A DNA stretch of 64,000 bases from Sphingobacterium sp. R2. GTDB lineage: Bacteria; Bacteroidota; Bacteroidia; Sphingobacteriales; Sphingobacteriaceae. Every line of letters begins with the position of its first letter. Position 1 is the stretch's first letter. Made by a program: the position numbers and the translations under genes. Shown in pieces: positions 32,821-41,816 of the stretch. The DNA is taken from positions 1,798,001-1,862,000 of the forward strand of contig NZ_CP142884.1 of NCBI RefSeq assembly GCF_040760075.1. Direction: 5' to 3'. The notes under the pieces were generated by a model. The model saw nothing but the letters and a program-made list of their open reading frames with translations, had not been told where the DNA came from and did not search any database.

Positions 32821-34653
32821 TTATTTTTTTGTAGGCAATATTACCTCAAAGGTCGTGCCCTTATCTTTTTCGCTTTTAACCGTAATTTTTCCATTCAGTC
32901 TCCTCAGAATATCTTGTACATAACTTAGACCGAGACCAAATCCTTTTACATTGTGGACATTCCCCGTAGGTATGCGGTAAAACTGGTCAAAAATCTTTTG
33001 AAGGTGATCTCGGCTCATACCGATACCATTGTCAGCTATAGTGACCACAATACTATCACCGACGTTTTTTGATTGTATATTCACATGTAGATCACCTTTG
33101 TTGTATTTAATTGCATTATCCAATAGGTTATAAAATACGTTTGAGAAATGCAGTTCGTCGCCAACGACGATATCTTTAGTGGCTGCCAGATCAATAGTAA
33201 ATTTTCCGCCAATATTCTGCATTCTGAGCTGCATACTGTCTGTAACCGCAGAAACAAGATCGTTAATATGAACATCTACCTGATCTAATTTTAAGGTTTC
33301 TTTTTCTAGTCGAGCTAAATCAAGTACACGTTCAATGTGATTTCCTAATCTAACATTCTCGTCGTAAATGATATTGGCCAATTTTTGAACGCGTTTATGG
33401 TCGGCATTGATATCGGGGTCCTTAAGCGATTCACTAGCAATCATGATAGTCGCAACTGGCGTCTTAAACTCATGTGTCATGTTGTTGATAAAATCTGTTT
33501 TCATCTCCGAAACTTTCTTTTGTCTAAAGATGATAATCAACGTGTATGCAAAACACCCTACTAATAAAAAAAGTAGTGCAAGCATAGGCAAAAGGAGATA
33601 ACCCATGTTATCTGCAATAATCGCCTTTTTGTCTGGAAAATAAATCGTTAATTTTCCCGGCGCAGCACCAATGTCGCCTTTAAAGAGAGCAGTGGAGTAC
33701 CGTGTTGTATTTGAAGGATTCTTTAATGCCGCTTCGTTAAGGATATTATTAAGTAAAATATTGTTTGTGCTCCATATTTCGATATTAAATGGCGCTCTGA
33801 TGTCGCGTTGAGCCAATTCCTCCTTGATAAGCTCTTGAACGATGATAATATTTAACCTATCTTTCAATGGGCGTTTAGCCAATTCCATTCCAATAGCGAC
33901 ATCTTCGATATAGTCAGCCTTTTTGCCCCCCAACATGGCAACAGAATCGTAAACGTTAAACCCCGACCAGGAGTTCTTTTTATTAAGCACATCCAGTCTT
34001 TTTTCTAAATCAGCGATCGTTTTTGTAAGTTTTGCATCCTCTCTTGGGGGTAAGGTGGCTACCCTGAATTTGGTTTGCTGATCAACCAGGCCATCCAGTA
34101 AGGGAATAACAAAGCGCGTACTATCATCTTTTCCGCTCACCTGATCATCTACCTTTGATGCGTTGAGCATGATAAAGGCTTGTACGAGATTGTCATCGGT
34201 AAGCTCATTTGAAACAGAAAATTTGATGTATTTCTGGTACTCTGGTCTTTTAATATATGTCTCGTAAAATGAATTTTTTATTTCAATAACATTAGGATAT
34301 AACGCACGTAATTGATCTTCTTGCTCTTTGAAGTTGGAGAAAATAGTATGCTGCTTGTTCTTTAGCTCTTCAATTCTATATTGTATTTCGAGTTGCTCGG
34401 CCAAAAGGCGTTGTTTTGCCTGTTCTTGTTTGGATTTTTCAAGATTTCGTTCTTGTTGAACTTTAGCGAAGTCAACAACTTCTCGCCGCTCTAACTTTCC
34501 TGCAACAGCTGTTATCGCAGCATTGACAGATTCATCAAACAATTGAGATTTTTGACGATAAGAATCTCTTAAAAAATAGAATTGCATAGCCAAAACGCCG
34601 ATAAGGGCCAATGACATCAGTCCAATGATCAATACAATGCTATTTTTCTTCAT
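32821..34653 (-). CDS. Membrane sensor histidine kinase, RprX-like
   Basis: Inner-membrane sensor of 610 residues. One membrane segment lies at about 6-28 and another at about 350-376, bracketing a periplasmic domain of some 320 residues with a predicted coiled coil near 55-100. The cytosolic kinase follows: the HisKA box NNMTHEFKTPVATIM with the phosphorylated His near 391, then the N box DNAIKYN, the G1 box IADNGIGM and the G2 box GFGLGLSY. It is followed by its response regulator. A 32-codon frame with a consensus -7 element lies directly upstream and may be part of the same transcript. No lipid or cell-wall gene nearby hints at the signal. Confidence 0.92.
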   Translation of the reverse strand: MKKNSIVLIIGLMSLALIGVLAMQFYFLRDSYRQKSQLFDESVNAAITAVAGKLERREVVDFAKVQQERNLEKSKQEQAKQRLLAEQLEIQYRIEELKNKQHTIFSNFKEQEDQLRALYPNVIEIKNSFYETYIKRPEYQKYIKFSVSNELTDDNLVQAFIMLNASKVDDQVSGKDDSTRFVIPLLDGLVDQQTKFRVATLPPREDAKLTKTIADLEKRLDVLNKKNSWSGFNVYDSVAMLGGKKADYIEDVAIGMELAKRPLKDRLNIIIVQELIKEELAQRDIRAPFNIEIWSTNNILLNNILNEAALKNPSNTTRYSTALFKGDIGAAPGKLTIYFPDKKAIIADNMGYLLLPMLALLFLLVGCFAYTLIIIFRQKKVSEMKTDFINNMTHEFKTPVATIMIASESLKDPDINADHKRVQKLANIIYDENVRLGNHIERVLDLARLEKETLKLDQVDVHINDLVSAVTDSMQLRMQNIGGKFTIDLAATKDIVVGDELHFSNVFYNLLDNAIKYNKGDLHVNIQSKNVGDSIVVTIADNGIGMSRDHLQKIFDQFYRIPTGNVHNVKGFGLGLSYVQDILRRLNGKITVKSEKDKGTTFEVILPTKK

Positions 34654-34682
34654 TTGAATAGACGGTTAAATAAATATAAGTT

Positions 34683-34781
34683 TTACTGTATCACAAAGTT
34701 TAGAGCACTCAATTCGTTATTTACTATTTGTGCCTGCATGCCTTCTACCATTCTAAGGGCCATAGAGATGCTATAGCTCAT
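34683..34781 (-). CDS. Possible 32-residue protein ahead of the histidine kinase
   Basis: An ATG-to-TAA frame encoding MSYSISMALRMVEGMQAQIV followed by twelve more residues. It starts 16 nt after a perfect TATATTTG promoter element and ends 29 nt before the kinase start, so it would be the first gene of the two-component operon. The peptide is Met/Ile/Val-rich and could be a single amphipathic or membrane helix. A short conserved regulatory peptide or a leader ORF are both possible; I recognise no family. Confidence 0.42.
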   Translation of the reverse strand: MSYSISMALRMVEGMQAQIVNNELSALNFVIQ

Positions 34782-34796
34782 TTTCTTGAATTGTTA

Positions 34797-34804
34797 CAAA
34801 TATA
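34797..34804 (-). promoter_or_regulatory. -7 element for the two-component operon
   Basis: TATATTTG on the minus strand, a perfect TAnnTTTG match. The expected TTTG 19-21 nt upstream is absent, so it is a half-consensus promoter. Apart from this and the 32-codon frame, the 451-bp spacer 34654-35104 shows nothing I can support. Confidence 0.45.
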
Positions 34805-35104
34805 AAGATGCTGATGTGTTTTGAAGCTGTTTTAACAATGTTTAACAGCAAGCTTTTTAAATATAGGTGTTGTTGTTTGTAAATTAGTGGATAGTGACGA
34901 GTTATGCTGTGAATTTGAGCATAGTAGTCGATTTTTAATCAATGCCATGGAGTTTGACTGATGAATGAACGCGCTGGTGAATTCATGAGTAGGTGTGAGC
35001 AATATTATTGAATGCAATTTAAAATAATCAGGAGTGAATAAGTGGAGTGTGTACGTTTGCTTATACTTATATGCATTTAAATACTATTAAATAACGATAT
35101 ACAG

Positions 35105-35434
35105 ATGAGAAGTTACGTATTATTACTGACATTGGCTTCGGTGGGAACCGTCGCTTTGGGGCAGGTTAAGGTGAAACCACAGGTTCCCTTAATTGAGGAA
35201 AAAGAAACAAAAATGCCTATTCTTAAATTGGATTCGGCAGATGAAAAGTATCGCATGCCCGTTAAGAAGTTAAGGCGTATGGACAGTCTGGCTCCGATGC
35301 CCGGAACAGAAAAGATGCCTAAGGCAGATCGGGAAGCTGTTGATCTTCCACTCAAACGAATAAGTGATTCACTAAAGATGGAAGGGTTTAAATTAAAGAT
35401 TGATTCTTTATATAAAAACAGGCAAAAAAAATAG
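35105..35434 (+). CDS. Small secreted protein of unknown function
   Basis: A 109-residue protein. The first 19 residues are a signal peptide (MRSYVLLLTLASVGTVALG, with cleavage probably after the Gly or Ala-Leu-Gly). The mature part is hydrophilic, rich in Lys, Pro and Met, with two similar MP-containing segments (KMPILKLDSADEKYRMPVKKL and PMPGTEKMPKADREAVDLPLK read in parts). It has no recognisable domain. It is a single gene that shares a bidirectional terminator with pyk. Confidence 0.6.
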   Translation: MRSYVLLLTLASVGTVALGQVKVKPQVPLIEEKETKMPILKLDSADEKYRMPVKKLRRMDSLAPMPGTEKMPKADREAVDLPLKRISDSLKMEGFKLKIDSLYKNRQKK

Positions 35435-35463
35435 CGTTCAATTTAGAACGCTATTTTTTTTTG
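35424..35463. terminator. Bidirectional terminator between the small secreted protein gene and pyk
   Basis: ATAGCGTTC (35431-35439) and GAACGCTAT (35446-35454) pair perfectly and are flanked by an A run on the left and a T run on the right, serving both convergent genes. Confidence 0.92.
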
Positions 35464-35479
35464 CCTAATCCTATACTTC

Positions 35480-36907
35480 CTATAACTGAGAAACACGGAT
35501 AGTATTTGTTTTACCTTTTTCAATTAACGGAGTAGAAGCCGTATTGATGATAATTGAACCTGGTTTAACATAGTTGTTTTTTACAATAAACTTGTTAACA
35601 TCATGGATAGAACCATCTGTGCTTTCGAACTTGTCATAGATAAAGGTTTTTACACCCCAAAGCAGGCTTAATTGTTTCAAAAGTTTTTGTGTTCCTGTGA
35701 AAACTAAGATATCTACATTTGGTCTATAGCTAGTAATTTCAAACGCTGTTGCTCCAGACGAGGTCAAAACAGCAATTGCTGAGGCATTTGTTTTTTGAGC
35801 GAGATAGACGGAGGAAGCACAGATAGCATCAGGAATTAGTGTGCCATCGTGGATTTCACTAACTTTCTCATTATAATAAGGATAAGAAGTTTGTTCCACG
35901 TGAATAATGATTTTACTCATTGTTTCGATCACAATTTCAGGGAATTCACCTACAGATGTTTCTCCACTTAACATAACTGCGTCAGCCCCGTCTAATACAG
36001 AGTTTGCGACGTCATTTACTTCAGCGCGTGTAGGACGAGGTGTAGTGATCATGCTTTCCAACATCTGCGTTGCAATGATTACAGGTTTTGAAAGATCTCT
36101 ACATTTCTGTACGATGATCTTTTGAAGTCCTGGTACCTCTTCCATGGGAAGCTCAACACCCAAATCTCCACGAGCAACCATAACAGCATCTGTTGCTTCG
36201 ATAATTGCATCAATATTTTCGATCGCTTCAGGCTTTTCAATTTTTGCGATTATGCGCGCATGACTTCCTTTTGCCGCTATGATTTTTTTACATTGCGCGA
36301 TGTCTTCAGCAGAGCGTACGAATGACATAGCTATCCAGTCAGCGCCATGGTCCAAAGCAAAGTTCAGGTTATCTAAATCTTCCTCTGTCAATGAAGGAAT
36401 AGATACTTTTGTATTCGGTAAATTAACACCTTTACGTGAAGTAAGGACACCACCGTGTACGACTTCACAAGTAACTGTATCTTTATGATTAGTCTCTAAA
36501 ACACGAAGTTGAAGTTTTCCGTCGTCAAGTAAAATGATTTCGTTGGCTTCAACATCGTTTGGAAAGTTTTCGTATGTGATGTAAATTCTGTTTTCGTCTC
36601 CGATAAGTTCTTGTGTGGTGATTTCAACTTTTGAACCGTTAACCAGAACAGCGCCACCTTCTTTCATTTTTCCGATCCGAATTTTCGGACCTTGTAAATC
36701 AGCTAAGATGGCAACATTGAATCCTGTTTCATTATTTATTGCATTTATAGTTTCGATTACCTTAAGGTGATCTGCCTGGCTGCCATGAGAGAAATTCAAC
36801 CGACACACATCAACCCCTTTGGCAATCATGCTGGTCAAAACTTGTTTGTCTGCCGAAGCAGGGCCTAATGTTGCGACAATTTTAGTCCTTTTTTGAACTT
36901 TTTCCAT
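35480..36907 (-). CDS. pyk: Pyruvate kinase
   Basis: Converts phosphoenolpyruvate and ADP to pyruvate and ATP, the last step of glycolysis. At 475 residues it has the usual three-domain structure. Visible are the N-terminal KIVATLGPASADK, the metal and substrate segment CRLNFSHGS, the signature IIAKIEKPEAIENID with the catalytic Lys near 222, and MVARGDLGVELPMEEVP. IATQMLESMI follows, and a C-terminal allosteric domain starts near 350. It lies downstream of the IPExxxVDY-type gene but 134 nt away and with its own good promoter. The same pairing of pyk with that family and with acpP-fabF-rnc recurs in Bacteroidota. Confidence 0.97.
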   Translation of the reverse strand: MEKVQKRTKIVATLGPASADKQVLTSMIAKGVDVCRLNFSHGSQADHLKVIETINAINNETGFNVAILADLQGPKIRIGKMKEGGAVLVNGSKVEITTQELIGDENRIYITYENFPNDVEANEIILLDDGKLQLRVLETNHKDTVTCEVVHGGVLTSRKGVNLPNTKVSIPSLTEEDLDNLNFALDHGADWIAMSFVRSAEDIAQCKKIIAAKGSHARIIAKIEKPEAIENIDAIIEATDAVMVARGDLGVELPMEEVPGLQKIIVQKCRDLSKPVIIATQMLESMITTPRPTRAEVNDVANSVLDGADAVMLSGETSVGEFPEIVIETMSKIIIHVEQTSYPYYNEKVSEIHDGTLIPDAICASSVYLAQKTNASAIAVLTSSGATAFEITSYRPNVDILVFTGTQKLLKQLSLLWGVKTFIYDKFESTDGSIHDVNKFIVKNNYVKPGSIIINTASTPLIEKGKTNTIRVSQL

Positions 36908-36976
36908 CTGTTATTTTGTATTTTAAATGTTCTTCATTAATCACAACAAATAGCGAGCTATGTTGTTGTGTTTTGT

Positions 36977-37007
36977 CAAAACTAAATCGAATTAATTTAG
37001 ATCTAAA
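36977..37007 (-). promoter_or_regulatory. pyk promoter
   Basis: On the minus strand TTTA (37007-37004, one mismatch from TTTG), 19 nt, then TAGTTTTG (36984-36977), a perfect TAnnTTTG. Confidence 0.55.
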
Positions 37008-37041
37008 CGGGAGTGTATTTGCTACACTAACCTACAGTTTG

Positions 37042-37536
37042 CTAAAATATGAGATTTTCTTTAGATTTCAATATTTTTGGTGATATTTCTTTTGCGATGA
37101 CCACTTCGGGTAATTTGCTGATCCTTTTGATCATATGCTCTACATCTTCTTCGCAGATGAAGTTTTTGATAATGATAAAAAAATCAAAGTGCGGGTTTTC
37201 AGGAATTAAATAAGTTCCTTCGATGCTCTTATTGTTGATCAGGAAATATTCTGTGTCAGCGTCGGGTACAATGTAATGATAAGCAGTGAAGTGGTAGTTA
37301 TTTTTTTTCTTTGGGTCAAAGACAATATGATATTCTAGCTCCTCTTCGGATTTATTTTTTTGTCGTCCATCATGATCATATTTGCTTTCCTTTCCTCTGG
37401 AAAAATTGAGGTTAGTCTCCTTGTTGATGAAGTGACAGAGTCGGTAATCTTTCAACGGGCAGGTGATGGCGAGTAGGGTGAAATCCAACTCTTCTTCCAT
37501 GTCCATATCTAATCGCGTTACTAACTTATTGACCAC
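37042..37536 (-). CDS. IPExxxVDY family protein (variant motif)
   Basis: A 164-residue protein of a Bacteroidota-specific family of unknown function that is regularly encoded beside pyruvate kinase and acpP-fabF-rnc. The naming motif, IPExxxVDY, appears here as IPENPHFDF near 110-118, with conservative changes at the last three positions. The N-terminal half has the family pattern (DFTLLAITCPLKDYRLCHFIN) and the C-terminal part is an amphipathic helix pair. It has no signal peptide or membrane segment. It is transcribed in the same direction as pyk, away from acpP. The consistent neighbourhood suggests a role tied to central carbon or fatty-acid metabolism, but nothing in the sequence shows an activity. 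Confidence 0.75.
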   Translation of the reverse strand: MVNKLVTRLDMDMEEELDFTLLAITCPLKDYRLCHFINKETNLNFSRGKESKYDHDGRQKNKSEEELEYHIVFDPKKKNNYHFTAYHYIVPDADTEYFLINNKSIEGTYLIPENPHFDFFIIIKNFICEEDVEHMIKRISKLPEVVIAKEISPKILKSKENLIF

Positions 37537-37759
37537 TTTAATGCTTAAATTTGTCTGCCTTTTGTAACGAAGGTACTAATAATTTTAAGGTTGGAATATA
37601 CTTTTTGTGTAAAATTTGAGTTAATTAGCTGAGCGTTTGGAATACAAAATATTTTTTATTATACTTGAACTAAGTTAATATAGAGTGGGTTAGCTAGTAT
37701 AATACGCGAATAAGTTCGGTCGCCTAACATGGTGACTTTCATCTAAATATCATTTTAGG

Positions 37760-37790
37760 TTTGAATTTTGATGAAATTTATTTTTCTTTG
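37760..37790 (+). promoter_or_regulatory. acpP-fabF-rnc promoter
   Basis: TTTG (37760-37763), 19 nt, then TTTCTTTG (37783-37790), one mismatch from TAnnTTTG. The predicted start is about 27 nt before the acpP ATG. Confidence 0.6.
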
Positions 37791-37823
37791 CACAGATTTA
37801 TTAAACAATTAAACTATAAAATC

Positions 37824-38060
37824 ATGTCAGATATCGCTTCAAGAGTAAAAGCAATTATCGTTGAAAAATTAGGTGTTGACGAAAACGAAGTAACGCCAGA
37901 AGCTTCATTCACTAATGATTTAGGTGCTGATTCACTTGACACTGTTGAGTTGATCATGGAGTTTGAAAAAGAATTCAACGTTGCTATTCCTGATGATCAA
38001 GCAGAAACTATTGGTACTGTTGGTCAAGCAATCGCTTATTTAGAAAAAAACGTTAACTAA
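37824..38060 (+). CDS. acpP: Acyl carrier protein
   Basis: Carries growing acyl chains on a phosphopantetheine arm in type II fatty acid synthesis. The ATG at 37824 gives the standard 78-residue protein beginning [18 protein letters not shown]; the upstream in-frame ATG at 37761 lies inside the promoter and is rejected. The attachment site is Ser37 in [11 protein letters not shown]. The protein is strongly acidic. It is the first gene of acpP-fabF-rnc, with 27 nt to fabF, and has a near-consensus promoter. Confidence 0.97.
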   Translation: MSDIASRVKAIIVEKLGVDENEVTPEASFTNDLGADSLDTVELIMEFEKEFNVAIPDDQAETIGTVGQAIAYLEKNVN

Positions 38061-38087
38061 CTAATTTAATTAGGCTAATCGTAATAA

Positions 38088-39341
38088 ATGGAGCTTAAAA
38101 GAGTAGTAGTAACAGGATTAGGCGCCCTTACACCAATTGGTAATACCGTCTCAGCTTACTGGGAGGCTTTAATAAATGGTGTAAGCGGGGCCGCTCCTAT
38201 TACGCATTTTGATGCGTCAAAATTCAAAACTCAGTTTGCGTGTGAGGTAAAGGGGTTTGATCCACATGATTTTATGGATCGTAAGGAAGCTCGTAAAGTC
38301 GATCCTTTTGTACAGTATGCAATTGCATCAACCGATGAGGCAATTAAAGATGCTGGCTTAGATTTTGAAAAACTTGATACCAACCGTATCGGGGTAATTT
38401 GGGGTTCAGGAATTGGGGGCTTAACAACCTTTACTGAAGAAGTTGCAAATTTTGCAAAAGGAGATGGAACCCCGCGTTTCAATCCTTTCTTCATTCCTAA
38501 GATGCTCGTTGATATTGCTCCAGGACATATTTCTATGCGTCATGGCCTTCGTGGTCCTAACTTTTCTGCAGTATCGGCTTGTGCGTCAGCTACCAATGCA
38601 ATGATAGATGCTTTCAATTATATTCGTATGGGGAAAGCTGATGTGATTGTTACGGGTGGTTCAGAGGCAACAGTTAATGAAGCTGGAATTGGTGGATTTA
38701 ATGCAATGCACGCTTTGTCAACTCGGAATGACGATCCAAAAACAGCTTCGCGTCCTTTTGATAAAGATAGAGATGGTTTTGTTTCTGGTGAGGGTTCAGG
38801 TGCTTTGATTTTAGAAAGCTTAGAGCATGCTTTGGCACGTGGAGCAAAAATCTATGCAGAGATTGCTGGTGGTGGAATGAGTGCCGATGCACATCATATC
38901 ACGGCCTCGCATCCTGAAGGTTTGGGTGCTAAACTAGCCATGACAATGGCAGTCAACGATGCAGAGATGGATTTTTCAGATATTGATTATATCAATGTTC
39001 ACGGAACCTCTACCCCTGTTGGCGATATTAGTGAAACTAAGGCTATTGTCGACTTGTTCGGTGAGCACGCATATAAACTGAATATCAGTTCAACGAAATC
39101 GATGACTGGGCACCTTCTCGGAGCTGCAGGAGCGATAGAAGCTATTGCCTCTATTCTGGCTGTCCAAAATGATATTGTCCCACCGACAATCAATCACTTT
39201 ACGGATGATCCAGAAATTGATAATAAATTGAATTTTACATTCAATAAAGCGCAGAAACGAACTGTTAACGCAGCATTGAGTAACACATTTGGTTTCGGAG
39301 GGCATAATGCTACCGTTATTGTGAAAAAATATAAAGCTTAA
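38088..39341 (+). CDS. fabF: 3-oxoacyl-[acyl-carrier-protein] synthase II
   Basis: Condenses acyl-ACP with malonyl-ACP to lengthen fatty acids and to adjust chain composition. At 417 residues it has the thiolase-fold Cys-His-His triad: Cys165 in VSACASATN, His near 305 in VHGTSTPVGD and His near 405 in FGFGGHNAT. The N-terminus MELKRVVVTGLGALTPIG is typical of FabF. The gene follows acpP by 27 nt and precedes rnc by 84 nt, the standard Bacteroidota order. There is nothing unusual. Confidence 0.97.
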   Translation: MELKRVVVTGLGALTPIGNTVSAYWEALINGVSGAAPITHFDASKFKTQFACEVKGFDPHDFMDRKEARKVDPFVQYAIASTDEAIKDAGLDFEKLDTNRIGVIWGSGIGGLTTFTEEVANFAKGDGTPRFNPFFIPKMLVDIAPGHISMRHGLRGPNFSAVSACASATNAMIDAFNYIRMGKADVIVTGGSEATVNEAGIGGFNAMHALSTRNDDPKTASRPFDKDRDGFVSGEGSGALILESLEHALARGAKIYAEIAGGGMSADAHHITASHPEGLGAKLAMTMAVNDAEMDFSDIDYINVHGTSTPVGDISETKAIVDLFGEHAYKLNISSTKSMTGHLLGAAGAIEAIASILAVQNDIVPPTINHFTDDPEIDNKLNFTFNKAQKRTVNAALSNTFGFGGHNATVIVKKYKA

Positions 39342-39425
39342 TGTTTGATCCTTCAAACATGGTTTGATAATATGAGCTAGCGACAGGTTCTTTAATTAGG
39401 ACTTGTCGCCTTATTTTTAGAAGAG

Positions 39426-40166
39426 ATGCCTTTTGCTAGGATATATAAATTATATATTTCGCCGGAGCGGGAATACGTTAGAAAACTAAAAAACCTGCTT
39501 GGATTTGTTCCCGGAAATGTACACTTGTACAAAATGGCCTTCAGACATAAGTCTGTGGCTATTACAATTAAAGAGGGCGCAAAGAATAGCAACGAACGTT
39601 TGGAATTCTTAGGTGATGCTGTTTTGGGTTCGGTTGTCGCCGAATTGTTATTTAAGAAATATCCTTATAAAGATGAAGGTTTCTTGACTGAAATGCGCTC
39701 GAAGATTGTCAGTAGGGCAAATCTGAATCAGCTTTCCCGAAAATTAGGATTTAATGAACTGATTCAGTTTGATGCACGAATGATTAGTTTTCCTAATAAA
39801 CAAGGGTCGTTACTGGGCGATGCTTTCGAGGCATTAATAGGAGCCGTTTATCTCGATAAAGGCTATGTTTTTACAAAAAACTTCCTGCTGAATAGAATCA
39901 TTAAGCCTCATGTTGATATTCTTCTATTAGAACAGACTGAAACAAACTTTAAAAGTAGGTTGATTGAATGGTGTCAGCATACGGGCAAAGAGATTGTCTT
40001 TCAGCAAACAGACAATCCGCAGGGTGAATCTTCTAAAATGTTTAGTATTGAAGCCGTTGTTGATGGTGTCGTATGCGGACTAGGTCGCGATTTCAATAAA
40101 AAATCTGCAGAGAAATCAGCTGCGGAGAAAGCCTGTGAATTCCTTAAAATTCTAGAAGTAGAATAA
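39426..40166 (+). CDS. rnc: Ribonuclease III
   Basis: Endonuclease that cuts double-stranded RNA, including rRNA precursors and structured leaders. It is 246 residues long: the RNase III domain (about 15-160) has the signature SNERLEFLGDAVLGSVVAE, with the catalytic Glu and Asp, and a second acidic site in LGDAFEALIGAVYLD. A double-stranded RNA-binding domain follows (about 170-244), ending GRDFNKKSAEKSAAEKACEF. It is the last gene of acpP-fabF-rnc and is probably also read through into hisS, which starts 24 nt later. Confidence 0.95.
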   Translation: MPFARIYKLYISPEREYVRKLKNLLGFVPGNVHLYKMAFRHKSVAITIKEGAKNSNERLEFLGDAVLGSVVAELLFKKYPYKDEGFLTEMRSKIVSRANLNQLSRKLGFNELIQFDARMISFPNKQGSLLGDAFEALIGAVYLDKGYVFTKNFLLNRIIKPHVDILLLEQTETNFKSRLIEWCQHTGKEIVFQQTDNPQGESSKMFSIEAVVDGVVCGLGRDFNKKSAEKSAAEKACEFLKILEVE

Positions 40167-40190
40167 AGGATTTTGTTAACTTTGCCAAAT

Positions 40191-41573
40191 ATGGCAGTAG
40201 TAAAACCTTCTTTGGCAAAAGGAACGCGTGATTTTTCGCCTTCCGAAATGATCAAACGCAACTATATTTTCGATACACTGAAAACGGTATTCAGAAAATA
40301 TGGCTATAGTGAAATACAAACCCCTTCATTTGAAAATTTAACCACGCTTACCGGTAAATATGGCGATGAGGGTGATAAGCTGATCTTTAAGATTCTTAAT
40401 TCGGGTGATTACATGGCAAAAGCGCCAGACAGCCTGCTTCAAGATAAAAATTCCAATAAACTCATTCCACATATTTCAGAGAAAGCGCTAAGATATGACC
40501 TTACTGTGCCTTTCGCACGTTACGTCGTAATGCACCAGAATGATATTGCTTTACCATTTAAGCGTTTTCAAGTACAACCCGTATGGCGTGCTGATCGTCC
40601 GCAGCGCGGAAGATATCGTGAGTTTTATCAATGTGATGTGGATGTGGTTGGATCTGAAAGTTTACTGAATGAAGCGGAGTTCATTCTGATTTATCAAGAG
40701 GCCTTCGAGCGTTTTGGACTGAAAGATTTTGCGATTAAAATCAACAACCGGAAAATTCTCTCAGGTATTGCCGAAATTATCGGAAAGCCGGAGTTGATTG
40801 TCGATATGACGGTAGCGATCGACAAATTGGATAAAATCGGCTTGGATGGTGTCAACAAAGAATTGCTTGAGCGAGGCTTTACTGAAGCGGATCTTGCTAT
40901 TTTGAAACCTATCATTTTATTGGAAGGCTCGAATGAAGAGAAAATTTCTTCCTTAAAAATGATTTTAGCCACTTCTGCTGTCGGTTTGAATGGTATTGCG
41001 GAGATTGAGGAAGTGTTTGACTATGTTGGCAAATTAGGTGCAGAAGAAAAATTGCTGAATCAAATCATAGACTTGGACATAACATTGGCTCGTGGTCTAA
41101 ATTATTACACGGGCTGTATTTTTGAGGTCAAGACCAATGAGGTTGCGATGGGAAGCATCGGTGGCGGCGGTCGTTACGATGATCTCACAGGGATGTTTGG
41201 ACTGAAGGGGTTGACCGGAGTTGGAGTTTCTTTTGGTGCTGACCGAATTTATGATGTACTCGAAGAATTGAATCTTTTTCCAACTGGTAAAGCCGAAACC
41301 ACAAAACTTCTTATTATTAATTTTGATAAGCAACTCGAAGTGTATACACTTCGCTTACTAAACAAACTTCGTCAAGAAAATATTGCTTCGGAACTTTATG
41401 CTACTCCTGTCAAATTGAAAAAGCAAATGGGGTATGCGGATGGAAAAGGAATTCCCTATGTGTTATTGGTAGGGGAAGAAGAGGCTGCTTCGGGGCAATT
41501 GTCTTTAAAAGACATGGAAAGTGGTGAGCAAATAAAGGTTACTGAAAGTGAGCTGATCCAAAAACTTCGATAA
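40191..41573 (+). CDS. hisS: Histidine-tRNA ligase
   Basis: Charges tRNA(His) with histidine. I chose the ATG at 40191 ([17 protein letters not shown], 460 residues); the TTG six codons earlier adds an unlikely extension. Class II synthetase motifs are present: motif 2 in [20 protein letters not shown] near 125-144, the HisRS-specific [15 protein letters not shown] near 299-313, and motif 3 in [13 protein letters not shown] near 346-358. An anticodon-binding domain follows from about 370. The gene sits 24 nt after rnc and ends in a clear terminator. Confidence 0.96.
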   Translation: MAVVKPSLAKGTRDFSPSEMIKRNYIFDTLKTVFRKYGYSEIQTPSFENLTTLTGKYGDEGDKLIFKILNSGDYMAKAPDSLLQDKNSNKLIPHISEKALRYDLTVPFARYVVMHQNDIALPFKRFQVQPVWRADRPQRGRYREFYQCDVDVVGSESLLNEAEFILIYQEAFERFGLKDFAIKINNRKILSGIAEIIGKPELIVDMTVAIDKLDKIGLDGVNKELLERGFTEADLAILKPIILLEGSNEEKISSLKMILATSAVGLNGIAEIEEVFDYVGKLGAEEKLLNQIIDLDITLARGLNYYTGCIFEVKTNEVAMGSIGGGGRYDDLTGMFGLKGLTGVGVSFGADRIYDVLEELNLFPTGKAETTKLLIINFDKQLEVYTLRLLNKLRQENIASELYATPVKLKKQMGYADGKGIPYVLLVGEEEAASGQLSLKDMESGEQIKVTESELIQKLR

Positions 41574-41598
41574 CGCACTGTTTGTGTAGAATAGGTTA

Positions 41599-41632
41599 AG
41601 CCAAATGATTATTAAGTCGTTTGGCTTTTTTA
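41599..41632 (+). terminator. Intrinsic terminator after hisS
   Basis: AAGCCAAA (41599-41606) and TTTGGCTT (41620-41627) pair and are followed by T residues. Confidence 0.85.
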
Positions 41633-41816
41633 TTTTCATAAGTTTTTGATTTATTTGGTTGTGCCGTTCATTTATTTGTAATCAAATGCTATATACTTTA
41701 AATCAAATGTCTTAGAAGTGTCTTAAAGTAGAAATAAAATTGATTTTTGAACAAGGAAATTCGTCCAAAATTATTAGATTTGTAGTCTAGAATAGTAAGA
41801 AAATCAAAACTTTGAA

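Noticed and set aside
34832..35017. Minus-strand 61-codon frame between the histidine kinase and the small secreted protein gene
   Set aside because: Composition is unlike coding sequence, there is no promoter, and it is unsupported by context; the shorter frame at 34683-34781 is better placed.
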